A stretch of DNA of 14,437 nt, taken from positions 1 through 14,437 of the forward strand of contig DWUW01000031.1 of the NCBI GenBank assembly GCA_019120525.1, in the 5' to 3' direction. Both the position numbers and the translations under genes were made by a program. Below the pieces are notes generated by a model. That model worked only from the letters and a program-made list of their open reading frames with translations, was not told the DNA's origin and made no database searches. Below, piece after piece: positions 1 to 6,986 of this stretch; the first letter of the stretch is position 1, and the number at the start of each line of letters is the position of its first letter. Origin of the DNA: Candidatus Eisenbergiella stercorigallinarum (GTDB lineage: Bacteria; Bacillota; Clostridia; Lachnospirales; Lachnospiraceae).

Positions 1-545
1 ACGTGAATGCCACGACAGGAATCAAGGGAGTAGGAGACCTGTTTGGCAAAGCGGTACGCGGCAAGGTGACCGGAGAATCTGCCATTAAGCCGGAATATAC
101 CGGAGATGGGATTCTGGTGCTGGAGCCCACGTACCGTCACATTATTCTTGTGGATTTAAAGGACTGGAACGGCAGCATTGTCCTTGACGACGGCCTCTTC
201 CTCGCCTGCGAATCCACGCTGAAGCAGAAGGCAGTCATGCGTTCCAATCTTTCCTCTGCTGTCGCGGGAGGGGAAGGGCTGTTTAATCTTGGTGTTACCG
301 GCAATGGCGTTCTGTGTCTGGAATCCGCCTCCCCGCGCGAAGAGCTGATTGAGATTACGCTTCAGAATGATGTGCTGAAAATTGATGGAAACATGGCTGT
401 CGCCTGGAGCGGCACGCTGGACTTCACCGTAGAACGTTCCGGCAAATCCCTGATCGGATCGGCGGCGTCCGGCGAGGGGCTGGTCAACGTTTACCGCGGA
501 ACCGGAAAGGTTCTTCTTGCGCCGGTATCCCGTGGCGTGGGCTGA
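1..545 (+). CDS. AIM24 family protein, 3' part (5' cut by window edge)
   Basis: The visible 180 residues match the AIM24 (formerly DUF124) beta-rich fold. Glycine-rich segments with the spacing of this family are present: GVGDLFGKAVRGK near the left end, then GGEGLFNLGVTGNG and GEGLVNVYRGTGKVLLAPV near the C-terminus. Bacterial AIM24 proteins are small, mostly uncharacterised proteins named after a mitochondrial biogenesis protein, so no reaction can be assigned. The family is usually a few tens of residues longer at the N-terminus and the frame is open to the left edge. The GTG at position 3 is therefore probably an internal valine and the gene starts outside the window. The C-terminus looks complete, ending at TGA 543-545. 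No poly-T terminator follows. The family call is fairly sure; the function is unknown. Confidence 0.8.
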   Translation, partial: VNATTGIKGVGDLFGKAVRGKVTGESAIKPEYTGDGILVLEPTYRHIILVDLKDWNGSIVLDDGLFLACESTLKQKAVMRSNLSSAVAGGEGLFNLGVTGNGVLCLESASPREELIEITLQNDVLKIDGNMAVAWSGTLDFTVERSGKSLIGSAASGEGLVNVYRGTGKVLLAPVSRGVG

Positions 546-731
546 TTGATCCCGGCTTTCAAAACCGCATACCTGCTGCCTCTGGCGGCACCACCTGGCA
601 GGGAATCAGAATGACAGGCTTCTTTCAGGATGATAGTCTCCACTGCTCTGGCCGTATGGAATATATGGCGGCAATCGTTGGAATTTTTCTGACACGGAAA
701 AAGTAAGGCCCTGTCTAATGGAGGTATTGCA
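546..731. other. Intergenic stretch with a weak hairpin and a doubtful small ORF
   Basis: This gap separates the AIM24 gene from the flavin reductase gene. It contains a GC-rich hairpin (GCTGCC at 575-580, GGCGGC at 584-589, 3-base loop) without a T-tract, so it is not a convincing terminator. A 31-codon reading frame runs from ATG 611 to TAA 704-706 and ends in a short hydrophobic stretch followed by RKK. Its ribosome binding site is poor and it resembles no known small protein, so it is not called as a gene. No promoter close to consensus was seen here. Confidence 0.4.
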
Positions 732-1379
732 ATGAAGATAGAAATCGGAAAAGATTTTCCGCAGTATTTCAGACCATCATATCCGGAAGAATTTGAACTG
801 TTTTCACACTTTGAAGTGACTGCGGGAATCCCAACAGTTCTGTTTGCGATTACCACATGGAAAGAAAACGGGAAACCGAATGTCTGTTTTCATTCCTGGA
901 GCTGTTTTCACGGGGATAAAACAGCTTTTTTCGCCGTGATGGGAAATCTGTACCAGCACACTCATACCTGCGCCAATATCAAAAGAGAAAAATGTTTTTG
1001 CATCAATTTTCTCCCCATAAGCTGCTATGACAGGCTGGTAGATACTATCAGGAATAACGATATGGAAACAGACGAATTTGCGGCAGGTCATTTTACCCTT
1101 TCCAATGCGAAAACCATTCACGCGCCAGTCATACGGGAGGCCTTTATCAATATGGAATGCACCCTGAAGGAAATGCAGGATTTAAGCGGCGCGGGAATAA
1201 CGGTTATGGTCACAGGCCGGGTGCAGCACATTTCTGTGGAAGAAAAATATGCGCAGGGCTATGAACAGCGGTATGGGAAAGAGGGCTTTATGATGTTAAT
1301 TCCGGCGCCGCAGGACCTTGTTACCGGGGAACCAAATCAGTCTGCGATTGCTACTGTAAATATCGAGAAATACGATTGA
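732..1379 (+). CDS. Flavin reductase-like (FMN-binding split barrel) protein
   Basis: This 215-residue protein fits the flavin reductase-like domain family, a split beta-barrel that binds FMN and usually reduces flavin with NAD(P)H or acts as a related FMN oxidoreductase. Typical features are the early beta strands around FAITTWKENGKPNVC (about residues 38-52), a cofactor-facing segment FHSWSCFHGDKTAFFAVM, and a central helix ending in CINFLP. Later there is a conserved-looking strand ITVMVTGRVQHI. No membrane segment or signal peptide is visible, so it should be cytoplasmic. A GGAGG at 720-724 lies 7 bases before the ATG, which supports this start. It stands alone between the AIM24 gene and a decayed membrane-protein fragment. 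Its codons are AT-richer than those of the genes to the right. The physiological substrate cannot be told. Confidence 0.78.
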   Translation: MKIEIGKDFPQYFRPSYPEEFELFSHFEVTAGIPTVLFAITTWKENGKPNVCFHSWSCFHGDKTAFFAVMGNLYQHTHTCANIKREKCFCINFLPISCYDRLVDTIRNNDMETDEFAAGHFTLSNAKTIHAPVIREAFINMECTLKEMQDLSGAGITVMVTGRVQHISVEEKYAQGYEQRYGKEGFMMLIPAPQDLVTGEPNQSAIATVNIEKYD

Positions 1380-1444
1380 AAATTCCAGATATGAGGAAGT
1401 CAGCCATAGATTTATGTTTTTCTAAACCTCTTGGCTAAAATACG

Positions 1445-1754
1445 ATGCATTTTGGACTGACACGAAAAAACGCTTTCCGGGCAATCGTCGGGACGATTTG
1501 AGGGATTTAACTATGCGGTCGTCTGTGAGAAGATTGACAGAAGGTATCCTTCCAAAAGGAAATGGCTGGATTATGGGGCCCTTATCTGCGCGGTCATCTG
1601 TATCCTGCTGCATCCGATCAGCATATCCTTTTGGGGAATTGCTGAGATCATTACGACATTTCTTGCAATCTATGGAATGCTGATGGTAAGAAAGCAGACA
1701 GGCAACGCATGGGGATGTGTATTTGCTTTTTGCTTCATCTGGAATGCCATTTAA
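1445..1754 (+). pseudogene. Remnant of a small multi-pass membrane protein
   Basis: One frame (codon phase of 1491) gives a credible hydrophobic protein up to TAA 1752-1754: a charged stretch EKIDRRYPSKRKWLDYG and then three likely membrane segments, including ICAVICILLHPISISFWG and IITTFLAIYGMLMV. This frame opens after a stop at 1458-1460 and has no ATG, GTG or TTG before the hydrophobic region, so it cannot be translated as it stands. A different frame, from ATG 1445, reads RKNAFRAIVGTI and hits TGA at 1499-1501, just where the first frame becomes convincing. This suggests one gene broken by a frameshift, or an N-terminally deleted remnant. The family is not recognised; a very loose resemblance to small transporters of the PnuC type was noted but is not enough for a name. 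Confidence 0.45.
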
Positions 1755-1813
1755 GCTATGGCATAGACAGTGTTCCTTGTACATAGCCGGTGTATCATGG
1801 AGACAGGGCAATT

Positions 1814-2302
1814 ATGGTTGAGATATTAAAGATAAAACAAGTAAATGATGCGCTTGCCGAAATGGCTGCCCTGTTTCGGGCGGAACTGCGTTCATATAAA
1901 GGAATCGTATCAAAGCCCAATATCGAAGCCGGACGTGAGGAAATGGAAGAGTATCTTTCCGCCAGGTTCCCTGTGTTTGCAGCTCTTGTAGATGACGAAT
2001 ACGCAGGTTATGTGGTTTGCCGCGTTGACAGTGAGGTCGTCTGGGTGGAGTCCATCTTTGTCAAAGAGGAATACCGCCGCCAGGGCGTTGCCGCTGTTCT
2101 GCACAGCAAGGCAGAGGAAATCGCCGCTTCCTATGGCGAGGATACGGTTTATAACTATGTTCACCCCAACAACCACCGTATGATAGAATTCCTGCGAAAG
2201 CGAGGTTATACGGTATTAAATCTGATTGAGATCCGCAAGCCGTACCAGGGCGAAACGCTGACACAGAAAATTACGGTTGGCGAACATGAATTTGATTATT
2301 AA
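1814..2302 (+). CDS. GNAT family N-acetyltransferase
   Basis: This 162-residue protein has the standard GNAT layout. An N-terminal helix pair and beta strands are followed by the acetyl-CoA-binding motif A: strand VWVESIFVKEEY, then the pyrophosphate loop RRQGVAAVL. The conserved C-terminal part is YVHPNNHRMIEFLRKRGYTVLNL, where N-x-x-x-x-x-F-x-x-x-x-G-Y is typical of the family. The enzyme would transfer an acetyl group from acetyl-CoA to an amine; the acceptor is unknown. ATG 1814 is preferred: an AGGG at 1805-1808 and a GGAGA at 1799-1803 lie upstream, and family members begin close to this point. An in-frame GTG at 1790 would add eight unconvincing residues. The gene is convergent with the MATE transporter, with 64 bp between the stops and no clear terminator. 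Confidence 0.85.
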   Translation: MVEILKIKQVNDALAEMAALFRAELRSYKGIVSKPNIEAGREEMEEYLSARFPVFAALVDDEYAGYVVCRVDSEVVWVESIFVKEEYRRQGVAAVLHSKAEEIAASYGEDTVYNYVHPNNHRMIEFLRKRGYTVLNLIEIRKPYQGETLTQKITVGEHEFDY

Positions 2303-2366
2303 GAGAAATGGACGGTATGACAGAAGGACGCTGTCCCCGGACGGGGGGAGCAGGGCTGGCGGCCCG

Positions 2367-3704
2367 TCACCCCTTCAAAGGATCCAGCCTTCCGATCATC
2401 CGGTAATACACGACGATGAGCAGGCTGGTGGCGCCGATCCATGCCAGCGGGGAAGCGAGGCAGATACCGATATAGCCTAAAATCATGGAAAGGCCCATGG
2501 TGCCGCAGATGCGCATGACGAGCTCGATGATGCACGCGGCGAAGGGGACGGCCCCGTTTCCCATGCTCTGAATGGAGGAACGGTATACGGTGAGCAGTCC
2601 CAGGATCAGATAGAAGGGAGAGACCGCAATGAGGTAGCCGTTGCTGTATCCGATGATGGCCTGTGTGGGCTGGTCCACGAAAAGGGGGACGAACAGGCTG
2701 CAGCACAGCAGGATAAAGACGCACATGATCAGATTGGTGGTTTCCGTCTGGATCAGGCTTGCGCGTACGCCCTGCCGGATCCTGCCATATTGTCCGGCGC
2801 CGAAATTCTGGGCCACATAGCTGGAAATGGCGACGCCGAAGGCCTGGTCGACCAGGACGGAAAGCTGGTCGATCTTGGTCGCGGCGGTATAGCCTGCGAT
2901 GGCGTCCGCGCCAAGGGCGTTGACGCCGGCCTGCATGGCGAGCTGGCCGATGCACATGACGGACATCTGGAAGCCCATGGGAAAACCCGTTTTCAGATGG
3001 ATCCGTGCGCTGCGGACAAAATCCTGCAGGTCTGAAGCGTTCACACGCATCACCGGGAATTTTTTCCAGCCTGCCAGGATGCAGAAAACAGCGGAAAGCA
3101 GCTGGGAGAGGACAGTGGCCCATGCCGCGCCTGCCACGCCCATTCCCAGGGGAAGGATGAACGCGAAGTCCAGAACGATATTCAGCAGGGAGGAGAGGAT
3201 CAGGAAAAGCAGCGGCGTCCTGCTGTCTCCCAGCGCCCGGAAGATGTTGGAGATCAGATTATAGAAAATGGTGGCTCCCGTTCCGAGAAGCACGGCAAAC
3301 ATATAGTCATAGGCCATGTCATAGATGCTGTCCGGCGTCTGCATCCAGTGGAGGATGGGATGGGCGAGCAGGCAGCAGACGGCGGTGATGAGCACCGTGA
3401 AGATGGCGGAAAGGATGAAAGAGACGGCAATGCTCTGGCGCATGGCCTTTTCATCCCCTGCCCCGCACCGCTGCCCGAGGCAGATGCCGAAGCCGCTGGT
3501 GATCCCCTGGATGAAGCAGAGGACGAGATAGATGATGATGGTGGTGGAGCCGACCGCGGCGAGCGCGTTGGAACCCAGCGTGCGCCCCACGATCATGGTA
3601 TCCGCCAGCGTGTAGAACAGCTGGAACAGATTCCCGCCGATGACGGGTAGGGTGAATTTCAGAAGCGTGGGGAACGGGCGTCCCTTTGTTAAGTCCTGCG
3701 CCAT
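2367..3704 (-). CDS. MATE family efflux transporter
   Basis: This 445-residue protein is a full-length MATE (multidrug and toxic compound extrusion) transporter with two MatE repeats and about twelve membrane helices. The N-terminus shows the family pattern FTLPVIGGNLFQLFYTLADTMIVGRTLG, here given as FTLPVIGGNLFQ then LADTMIVGRTLG. The second half repeats it with GFPMGFQMSVMCIGQLAM and later helices. Such proteins export drugs or metabolites using a sodium or proton gradient; the substrate cannot be read from the sequence. The ATG has an AAGGAG about 10 bases upstream (minus strand, 3720-3715). It is transcribed divergently from an AraC-type regulator 61 bp away, which makes that regulator a likely controller of this gene. 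The length is normal and no damage is visible. Confidence 0.93.
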   Translation of the reverse strand: MAQDLTKGRPFPTLLKFTLPVIGGNLFQLFYTLADTMIVGRTLGSNALAAVGSTTIIIYLVLCFIQGITSGFGICLGQRCGAGDEKAMRQSIAVSFILSAIFTVLITAVCCLLAHPILHWMQTPDSIYDMAYDYMFAVLLGTGATIFYNLISNIFRALGDSRTPLLFLILSSLLNIVLDFAFILPLGMGVAGAAWATVLSQLLSAVFCILAGWKKFPVMRVNASDLQDFVRSARIHLKTGFPMGFQMSVMCIGQLAMQAGVNALGADAIAGYTAATKIDQLSVLVDQAFGVAISSYVAQNFGAGQYGRIRQGVRASLIQTETTNLIMCVFILLCCSLFVPLFVDQPTQAIIGYSNGYLIAVSPFYLILGLLTVYRSSIQSMGNGAVPFAACIIELVMRICGTMGLSMILGYIGICLASPLAWIGATSLLIVVYYRMIGRLDPLKG

Positions 3705-3706
3705 GA

Positions 3707-3735
3707 TTGCAATACTCCTTTTCCTGTGTTAAACT
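3707..3735 (+). promoter_or_regulatory. Possible promoter of the AraC-type regulator gene
   Basis: TTGCAA (3707-3712) and TAAACT (3730-3735) are separated by exactly 17 bases. Each hexamer matches 4 of 6 consensus bases. The predicted transcript would start about 24 bases before ATG 3766. The element overlaps the ribosome binding region of the divergent MATE gene. This is suggestive only. Confidence 0.4.
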
Positions 3736-3765
3736 GATCCGGGCTTATGCAAAAGGAGGAACGAT

Positions 3766-4719
3766 ATGAACAGGACCGTAGTTGTCGATGAAAATCTCCG
3801 TGAGCTCCGCGCGCATGGTACGGCATCCTTTCCCTTTGAGGTGAACCATGATGAGCCGATGCGTTTTCAGGAGCGCTACATCCGATGCCACTGGCATGAC
3901 GAGCTGGAGCTCTCCCTGCTTCTGGAGGGCAGGGCGGTTTATCAGGTGAACGGCGTATCCTATGAAAATGAAGCGGGACAGGGAATGGTGGTCAATACGG
4001 ATATTCCCCATATGCTTGTCCCGGCAGGGACAGTGTCCCCGAAGCTTTTGACGATCATAGTACATCCGTCCATTCTCTACGGCACGCTCGGAACCGCGGT
4101 AGACCTGAATGTCATACGTCCCTATCTGCGTTCCCGCCTTCTGGCAGGGATCCGTCTGGATCCTTCCGTTTCCTGGCAGAAGGAGGTCCTGGGATCCATG
4201 CGCCGCATAGATGAACTTTATACGGCGCAATCCTTTGCATTCGAACTGAAAATAAAAAGCCTTTTGTGTGATATTTTTTATGGGATCATTCTGAACCTGA
4301 GGGAACAGGTGAAGCCGGAAGGCGGCTACAGCGCGGAGGAACTCCAGAGACTGAAGCGCCTGCTGGACTATCTGCATGCGAATTATACAAGGCCGCTGTC
4401 CTTATCGGAACTCGCGTCCTGTATCCATGTGACGCGGGAAAGCTGCTGCCGCTTCTTCCGGAAAATGACAGGAAAAACCGTTTCCCAGTATCTTGAGGAT
4501 TACAGAGTGGCACAGAGCATCCGGCTGCTGCGGACAGAAAATCTCCCCATCGCCCAGATCGCGGATATGGCCGGCTTCAGCAACGCCAGCCGTTTCGCTG
4601 CCGCCTTCCGCGCCAGAATGGGCTGTGCCCCGGCTGTATATCGGAGGGCGGCTGTGTATGACTGCATGGCGCCGGATCCTTTTCCGTATCCGGATCCACC
4701 CTTTCGTTCAGAACCCTGA
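3766..4719 (+). CDS. AraC family transcriptional regulator with N-terminal cupin
   Basis: The 317-residue protein has an N-terminal cupin-like sensor domain and a C-terminal AraC/XylS DNA-binding domain. In the cupin, HWHDELE (residues 42-48) carries the H-x-H-x(3)-E metal or ligand pocket pattern, followed by a G/P-rich strand ending in NTDIPHML (about 77-84). The C-terminal domain has two helix-turn-helix units, at about 212-233 (LSELASCIHVTRESCCRFFR) and 262-285 (IAQIADMAGFSNASRFAAAF), with the typical AraC signature. AAAGGAGG lies 6 bases before ATG, giving a firm start. Such regulators usually respond to a small molecule, often a sugar or aromatic compound, and activate a neighbouring gene. 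Here the divergent MATE transporter is the natural candidate. The short C-terminal tail after residue 295 is proline-rich and not part of the domain. The gene converges on the ABC-F gene. Confidence 0.92.
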   Translation: MNRTVVVDENLRELRAHGTASFPFEVNHDEPMRFQERYIRCHWHDELELSLLLEGRAVYQVNGVSYENEAGQGMVVNTDIPHMLVPAGTVSPKLLTIIVHPSILYGTLGTAVDLNVIRPYLRSRLLAGIRLDPSVSWQKEVLGSMRRIDELYTAQSFAFELKIKSLLCDIFYGIILNLREQVKPEGGYSAEELQRLKRLLDYLHANYTRPLSLSELASCIHVTRESCCRFFRKMTGKTVSQYLEDYRVAQSIRLLRTENLPIAQIADMAGFSNASRFAAAFRARMGCAPAVYRRAAVYDCMAPDPFPYPDPPFRSEP

Positions 4720-4798
4720 CCATTATAGAAGGGATAGCTGCGGTTTTCCATCCATATATTGCATTGTTTGATACAGATATTGACAAAGGGAGCGTTGC

Positions 4799-6811
4799 CT
4801 ATTCTGACAGCTGCTCCCATTCTTCCATTTTTACCAGAAGCTCTTCTTCGATCTCAGCCTTTTCCTTTGACAGCTCCTGCAGCCTGGCCACATTGGTGCA
4901 GACCTCGGGAAGGGCCATTTCCTGATCGATCTCGGCGCTCCGGCCTTCCAGGGCCGCGATGCGCTCTTCACAGCGTTTCAGCGCGTTTTCCTTTTTCCGC
5001 TGGGCAGCCTGGGCTTCCTTCTGGCTTTTCCAGTCCTGTTTCACAGCGCTTTCGGAAGCGGCGGAATCTGCCGGGCGGGCGGCGGAAGCGGAAAAGGAAG
5101 CAAAACCTGCGGCCGAGCCTCTTCCCGCGGCAGGCTTTCCGGCCGCGGCCTGCGTTTTCCCGGAAAATGCCTGCCCCATCGCGCCCTCCGCGGCGGCCTG
5201 CGTAAGCTGTGTCTTCTTTTCCAGATAATAATCATAATTTCCCGGATAACCGGTGAGCGCGCCGCCCTCCAGCTCCAGGATGCGGCTGGCGGTGCGGTTG
5301 ATGAAGTAACGGTCATGGGAAACGTAGAGGACGGTGCCCGTATAATTGTTCAGCGCGTCCTCCAGAATTTCCTTGCTGGTGATATCCAGATGGTTGGTGG
5401 GCTCGTCCAGGATCAGGAAGTTGGCCTCGGAGAGCATCAGCTTTGCCAGAGACACCCGTCCCCGTTCCCCGCCGGAGAGCATTTTGATCTGCTTGAACAC
5501 GTCCTCCCCGGTGAACAGGAAGGCGGCCAGCACATTGCGGATCTCCGTATTCGTGAGCGCCGGATAATCGTCCGAGATTTCTTCAAAAATGGTTTTATCC
5601 GGATGGAGTACATGGTGTTCCTGGTCGTAGTAGCCGATCTGAACCTTGCTTCCGATGCGGATTTCTCCGGCGTCTGCGTCCACCAGACCGTTGATGATTT
5701 TTAAAATCGTGGTTTTGCCCGTTCCGTTATCTCCGATGACGGCCACATGCTCGCCGCGTTTTAAGAAGAAGGAAAGGCCGGAAAAAAGCTCCTGTCCGTC
5801 AAAGGCTTTGGCCAGGCCTTCCACGCTCAGCACATCGTTTCCGCTCTCAATGCGGGGCTTTAACTGGATGTGCATGTCGTCACGCACCTCTGTGGGCTTT
5901 TCCAGCACCTCCATTTTCTGGAGCATCTTCTCCCGGCTTTCCGCGCGGCGGATGGATTTCTCCCGGTTGAAGGAGCGCAGCTTTTCGATAACGGCCTCCT
6001 GATGCTTAATTTCCTGCTGCTGGTTCAGATAAGCGTGCATCTGGGCGGAGCGGATCTGCTCTTTTTTTACGGCGTAGTCGGAATAGCTTCCGGAAAAGAC
6101 GCTGGCCTTTCCGCCGTCCAGCTCGATGATCTTCGTGGCGATCTTATCCAGGAAATAGCGGTCATGGGAAACGATGAGCACCGCGCCCCTGTAGTTCGAA
6201 AGCCAGGTTTCCAGCCAGGCGATGGAATTCATGTCCAGGTGGTTGGTGGGCTCGTCCAGGATGATCAGATCCGGGCGGGTGAGAAGCAGACGGCCCAGGG
6301 CAACACGGGTTTTCTGGCCGCCGGAAAGGGTGGAAACCTGCTTGGAGAATTCTTCCTCCGTAAAGCCGAGTCCTTTCAGCACGCCGGTCACCTCGCTGCG
6401 GCAGCTGTAGCCGTCCATCTGCTCAAAGCGGTGGGTGAGCCGGGTGTATTTGTCCATCAGGGTATCCAGGTCCGCGCCGGAGGCCTGCTTCATCTGAAAC
6501 TCGCAGGAGCGGATCTCCTCTTCCAGAAGGAGCACTTCCTTTTTCGCCTCGAGCACCTCGTCGTAGATGGTCTTATCGCCCTCCGCCTGGGCGTTCTGGG
6601 GCAGATAGCCGAAGCGGATGTCTTTTCCCCAGACGACGATCCCTTCGTCCGCCTCCAGTTCCCCGGTGAGGATCCGCAGCAGCGTAGTCTTTCCCGCTCC
6701 GTTGATGCCGACAATGGCGGCTTTTTCGTGATCTTCTATATGAAAAGAGCAGTTTTTGAAAATCTGCTTTTCGTGGAAGGCTTTTCCCACGTTCTGGCAG
6801 GATAAAATCAT
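4799..6811 (-). CDS. ABC-F family ATP-binding protein (YdiF/Uup-like)
   Basis: This soluble 670-residue protein has two ABC ATPase domains on one chain and no membrane segments, which defines the ABC-F class. ABC1 has Walker A GINGAGKTT (35-43), signature LSGGQ (162-166) and Walker B LIILDEPTNHLD (182-193). ABC2 has GDNGTGKTT (360-368), LSGGE (445-449) and FLILDEPTNHLD (465-476). Between them is the charged linker (about 245-320) that in ABC-F factors reaches the ribosomal P/E site. An Ala/Ser/Gly-rich stretch (about 537-588) is followed by a C-terminal coiled coil (about 594-670), as in YdiF and Uup. ABC-F proteins act on the ribosome as translation factors or, in some branches, protect it from antibiotics; this protein looks more like the housekeeping type. 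Start 6811 is chosen because family members begin MILSCQN-like here. The in-frame start at 6901 lies inside the -35 box of the likely promoter. Confidence 0.93.
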   Translation of the reverse strand: MILSCQNVGKAFHEKQIFKNCSFHIEDHEKAAIVGINGAGKTTLLRILTGELEADEGIVVWGKDIRFGYLPQNAQAEGDKTIYDEVLEAKKEVLLLEEEIRSCEFQMKQASGADLDTLMDKYTRLTHRFEQMDGYSCRSEVTGVLKGLGFTEEEFSKQVSTLSGGQKTRVALGRLLLTRPDLIILDEPTNHLDMNSIAWLETWLSNYRGAVLIVSHDRYFLDKIATKIIELDGGKASVFSGSYSDYAVKKEQIRSAQMHAYLNQQQEIKHQEAVIEKLRSFNREKSIRRAESREKMLQKMEVLEKPTEVRDDMHIQLKPRIESGNDVLSVEGLAKAFDGQELFSGLSFFLKRGEHVAVIGDNGTGKTTILKIINGLVDADAGEIRIGSKVQIGYYDQEHHVLHPDKTIFEEISDDYPALTNTEIRNVLAAFLFTGEDVFKQIKMLSGGERGRVSLAKLMLSEANFLILDEPTNHLDITSKEILEDALNNYTGTVLYVSHDRYFINRTASRILELEGGALTGYPGNYDYYLEKKTQLTQAAAEGAMGQAFSGKTQAAAGKPAAGRGSAAGFASFSASAARPADSAASESAVKQDWKSQKEAQAAQRKKENALKRCEERIAALEGRSAEIDQEMALPEVCTNVARLQELSKEKAEIEEELLVKMEEWEQLSE

Positions 6812-6826
6812 GGTGTGTCCCGTCCT

Positions 6827-6844
6827 TTCGTACCTGTTCGTACC
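6827..6844. repeat. Short direct repeat in the ABC-F leader
   Basis: TTCGTACC occurs twice, at 6827-6834 and 6837-6844, with a 10-base period, about one helical turn. The repeat lies between the predicted transcription start and the start codon of the ABC-F gene, overlapping the base of the hairpin at 6842-6859. It could be a protein-binding site or chance. Confidence 0.45.
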
Positions 6845-6859
6845 GGCGTCTGCGCCGGT
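6842..6859 (-). promoter_or_regulatory. Perfect hairpin in the 5' leader of the ABC-F gene
   Basis: ACCGGCG (6842-6848) and CGCCGGT (6853-6859) form a perfect 7-bp GC-rich stem with a 4-base loop. It lies in the roughly 55-base leader predicted from the minus-strand promoter. No U-tract follows, so it is not a simple terminator. Leader hairpins are known to control several antibiotic-resistance ABC-F genes by attenuation, but no leader peptide was identified here. Confidence 0.5.
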
Positions 6860-6872
6860 TTTGTCCAGAACC

Positions 6873-6901
6873 AGTTTAACGGGAAGCGGGAAGGATGTCA
6901 A
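6873..6901 (-). promoter_or_regulatory. Sigma-A-type promoter of the ABC-F gene
   Basis: On the minus strand a perfect -35 TTGACA (6901-6896) is followed by a 17-base spacer and TAAACT (6878-6873, 4 of 6 consensus). The predicted transcript begins near 6866 and leaves a leader of about 55 bases before ATG 6811. This supports the shorter ABC-F start. Confidence 0.65.
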
Positions 6902-6920
6902 TGGCTCCCGGCATTGACAT
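6895..6920. repeat. Inverted repeat formed by two back-to-back -35 boxes
   Basis: ATGTCAATG (6895-6903) and CATTGACAT (6912-6920) are perfect 9-bp inverted arms around an 8-bp spacer. Each arm contains an outward-facing TTGACA box, one for the ABC-F gene and one for rex. The -35 hexamers are only 12 bp apart, so two polymerases would be expected to exclude each other. Confidence 0.8.
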
Positions 6921-6942
6921 ATTTTTAACGGGTGGCTATAAT
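6914..6942 (+). promoter_or_regulatory. Perfect-consensus sigma-A promoter of rex
   Basis: TTGACA (6914-6919), a 17-base spacer and TATAAT (6937-6942) match the sigma-A consensus at every position. The predicted start is near 6949, about 38 bases before the GTG of rex. The segment 6914-6931 matches 9 of 14 fixed positions of the Rex operator TTGTTAA-N4-TTAACAA, so autoregulation by Rex is possible but weakly supported. Confidence 0.85.
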
Positions 6943-6986
6943 GGGAAAGGAATCCAGAACAGTGACTTGACGGGAGACTTGAAACA

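Noticed and set aside
611..706. 31-codon ORF ending in a hydrophobic stretch and RKK
   Set aside because: Too short, weak ribosome binding site and no family resemblance; the tail recalls a cell-wall anchor but the LPXTG motif is absent.
1498..1683. 61-codon frame within the decayed membrane-protein fragment
   Set aside because: It reads the same DNA in a different phase from the credible hydrophobic protein, gives a Ser/Arg-rich product and has no ribosome binding site.
2303..2366. Terminator hairpin between the convergent GNAT and MATE genes
   Set aside because: The GC-rich stretch GCTGTCCCC/GGGGGGAGC pairs imperfectly and no T-tract is present on either strand.
2299..3123. Second minus-strand frame overlapping the MATE gene
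   Set aside because: The product is Arg/Pro/His-rich and non-membrane, while the MATE frame is complete and has a proper ribosome binding site.
4786..4828. Terminator between the AraC regulator and ABC-F genes
   Set aside because: GGGAGC and GCTCCC could pair, but the loop is long, the second arm lies inside the ABC-F coding end and there is no T-tract.
5870..6805. Long open frame on the + strand opposite the ABC-F gene
   Set aside because: It is the antisense of a well-supported ABC-F gene, has no domain resemblance and exists because GC-rich coding DNA leaves the opposite frame open.
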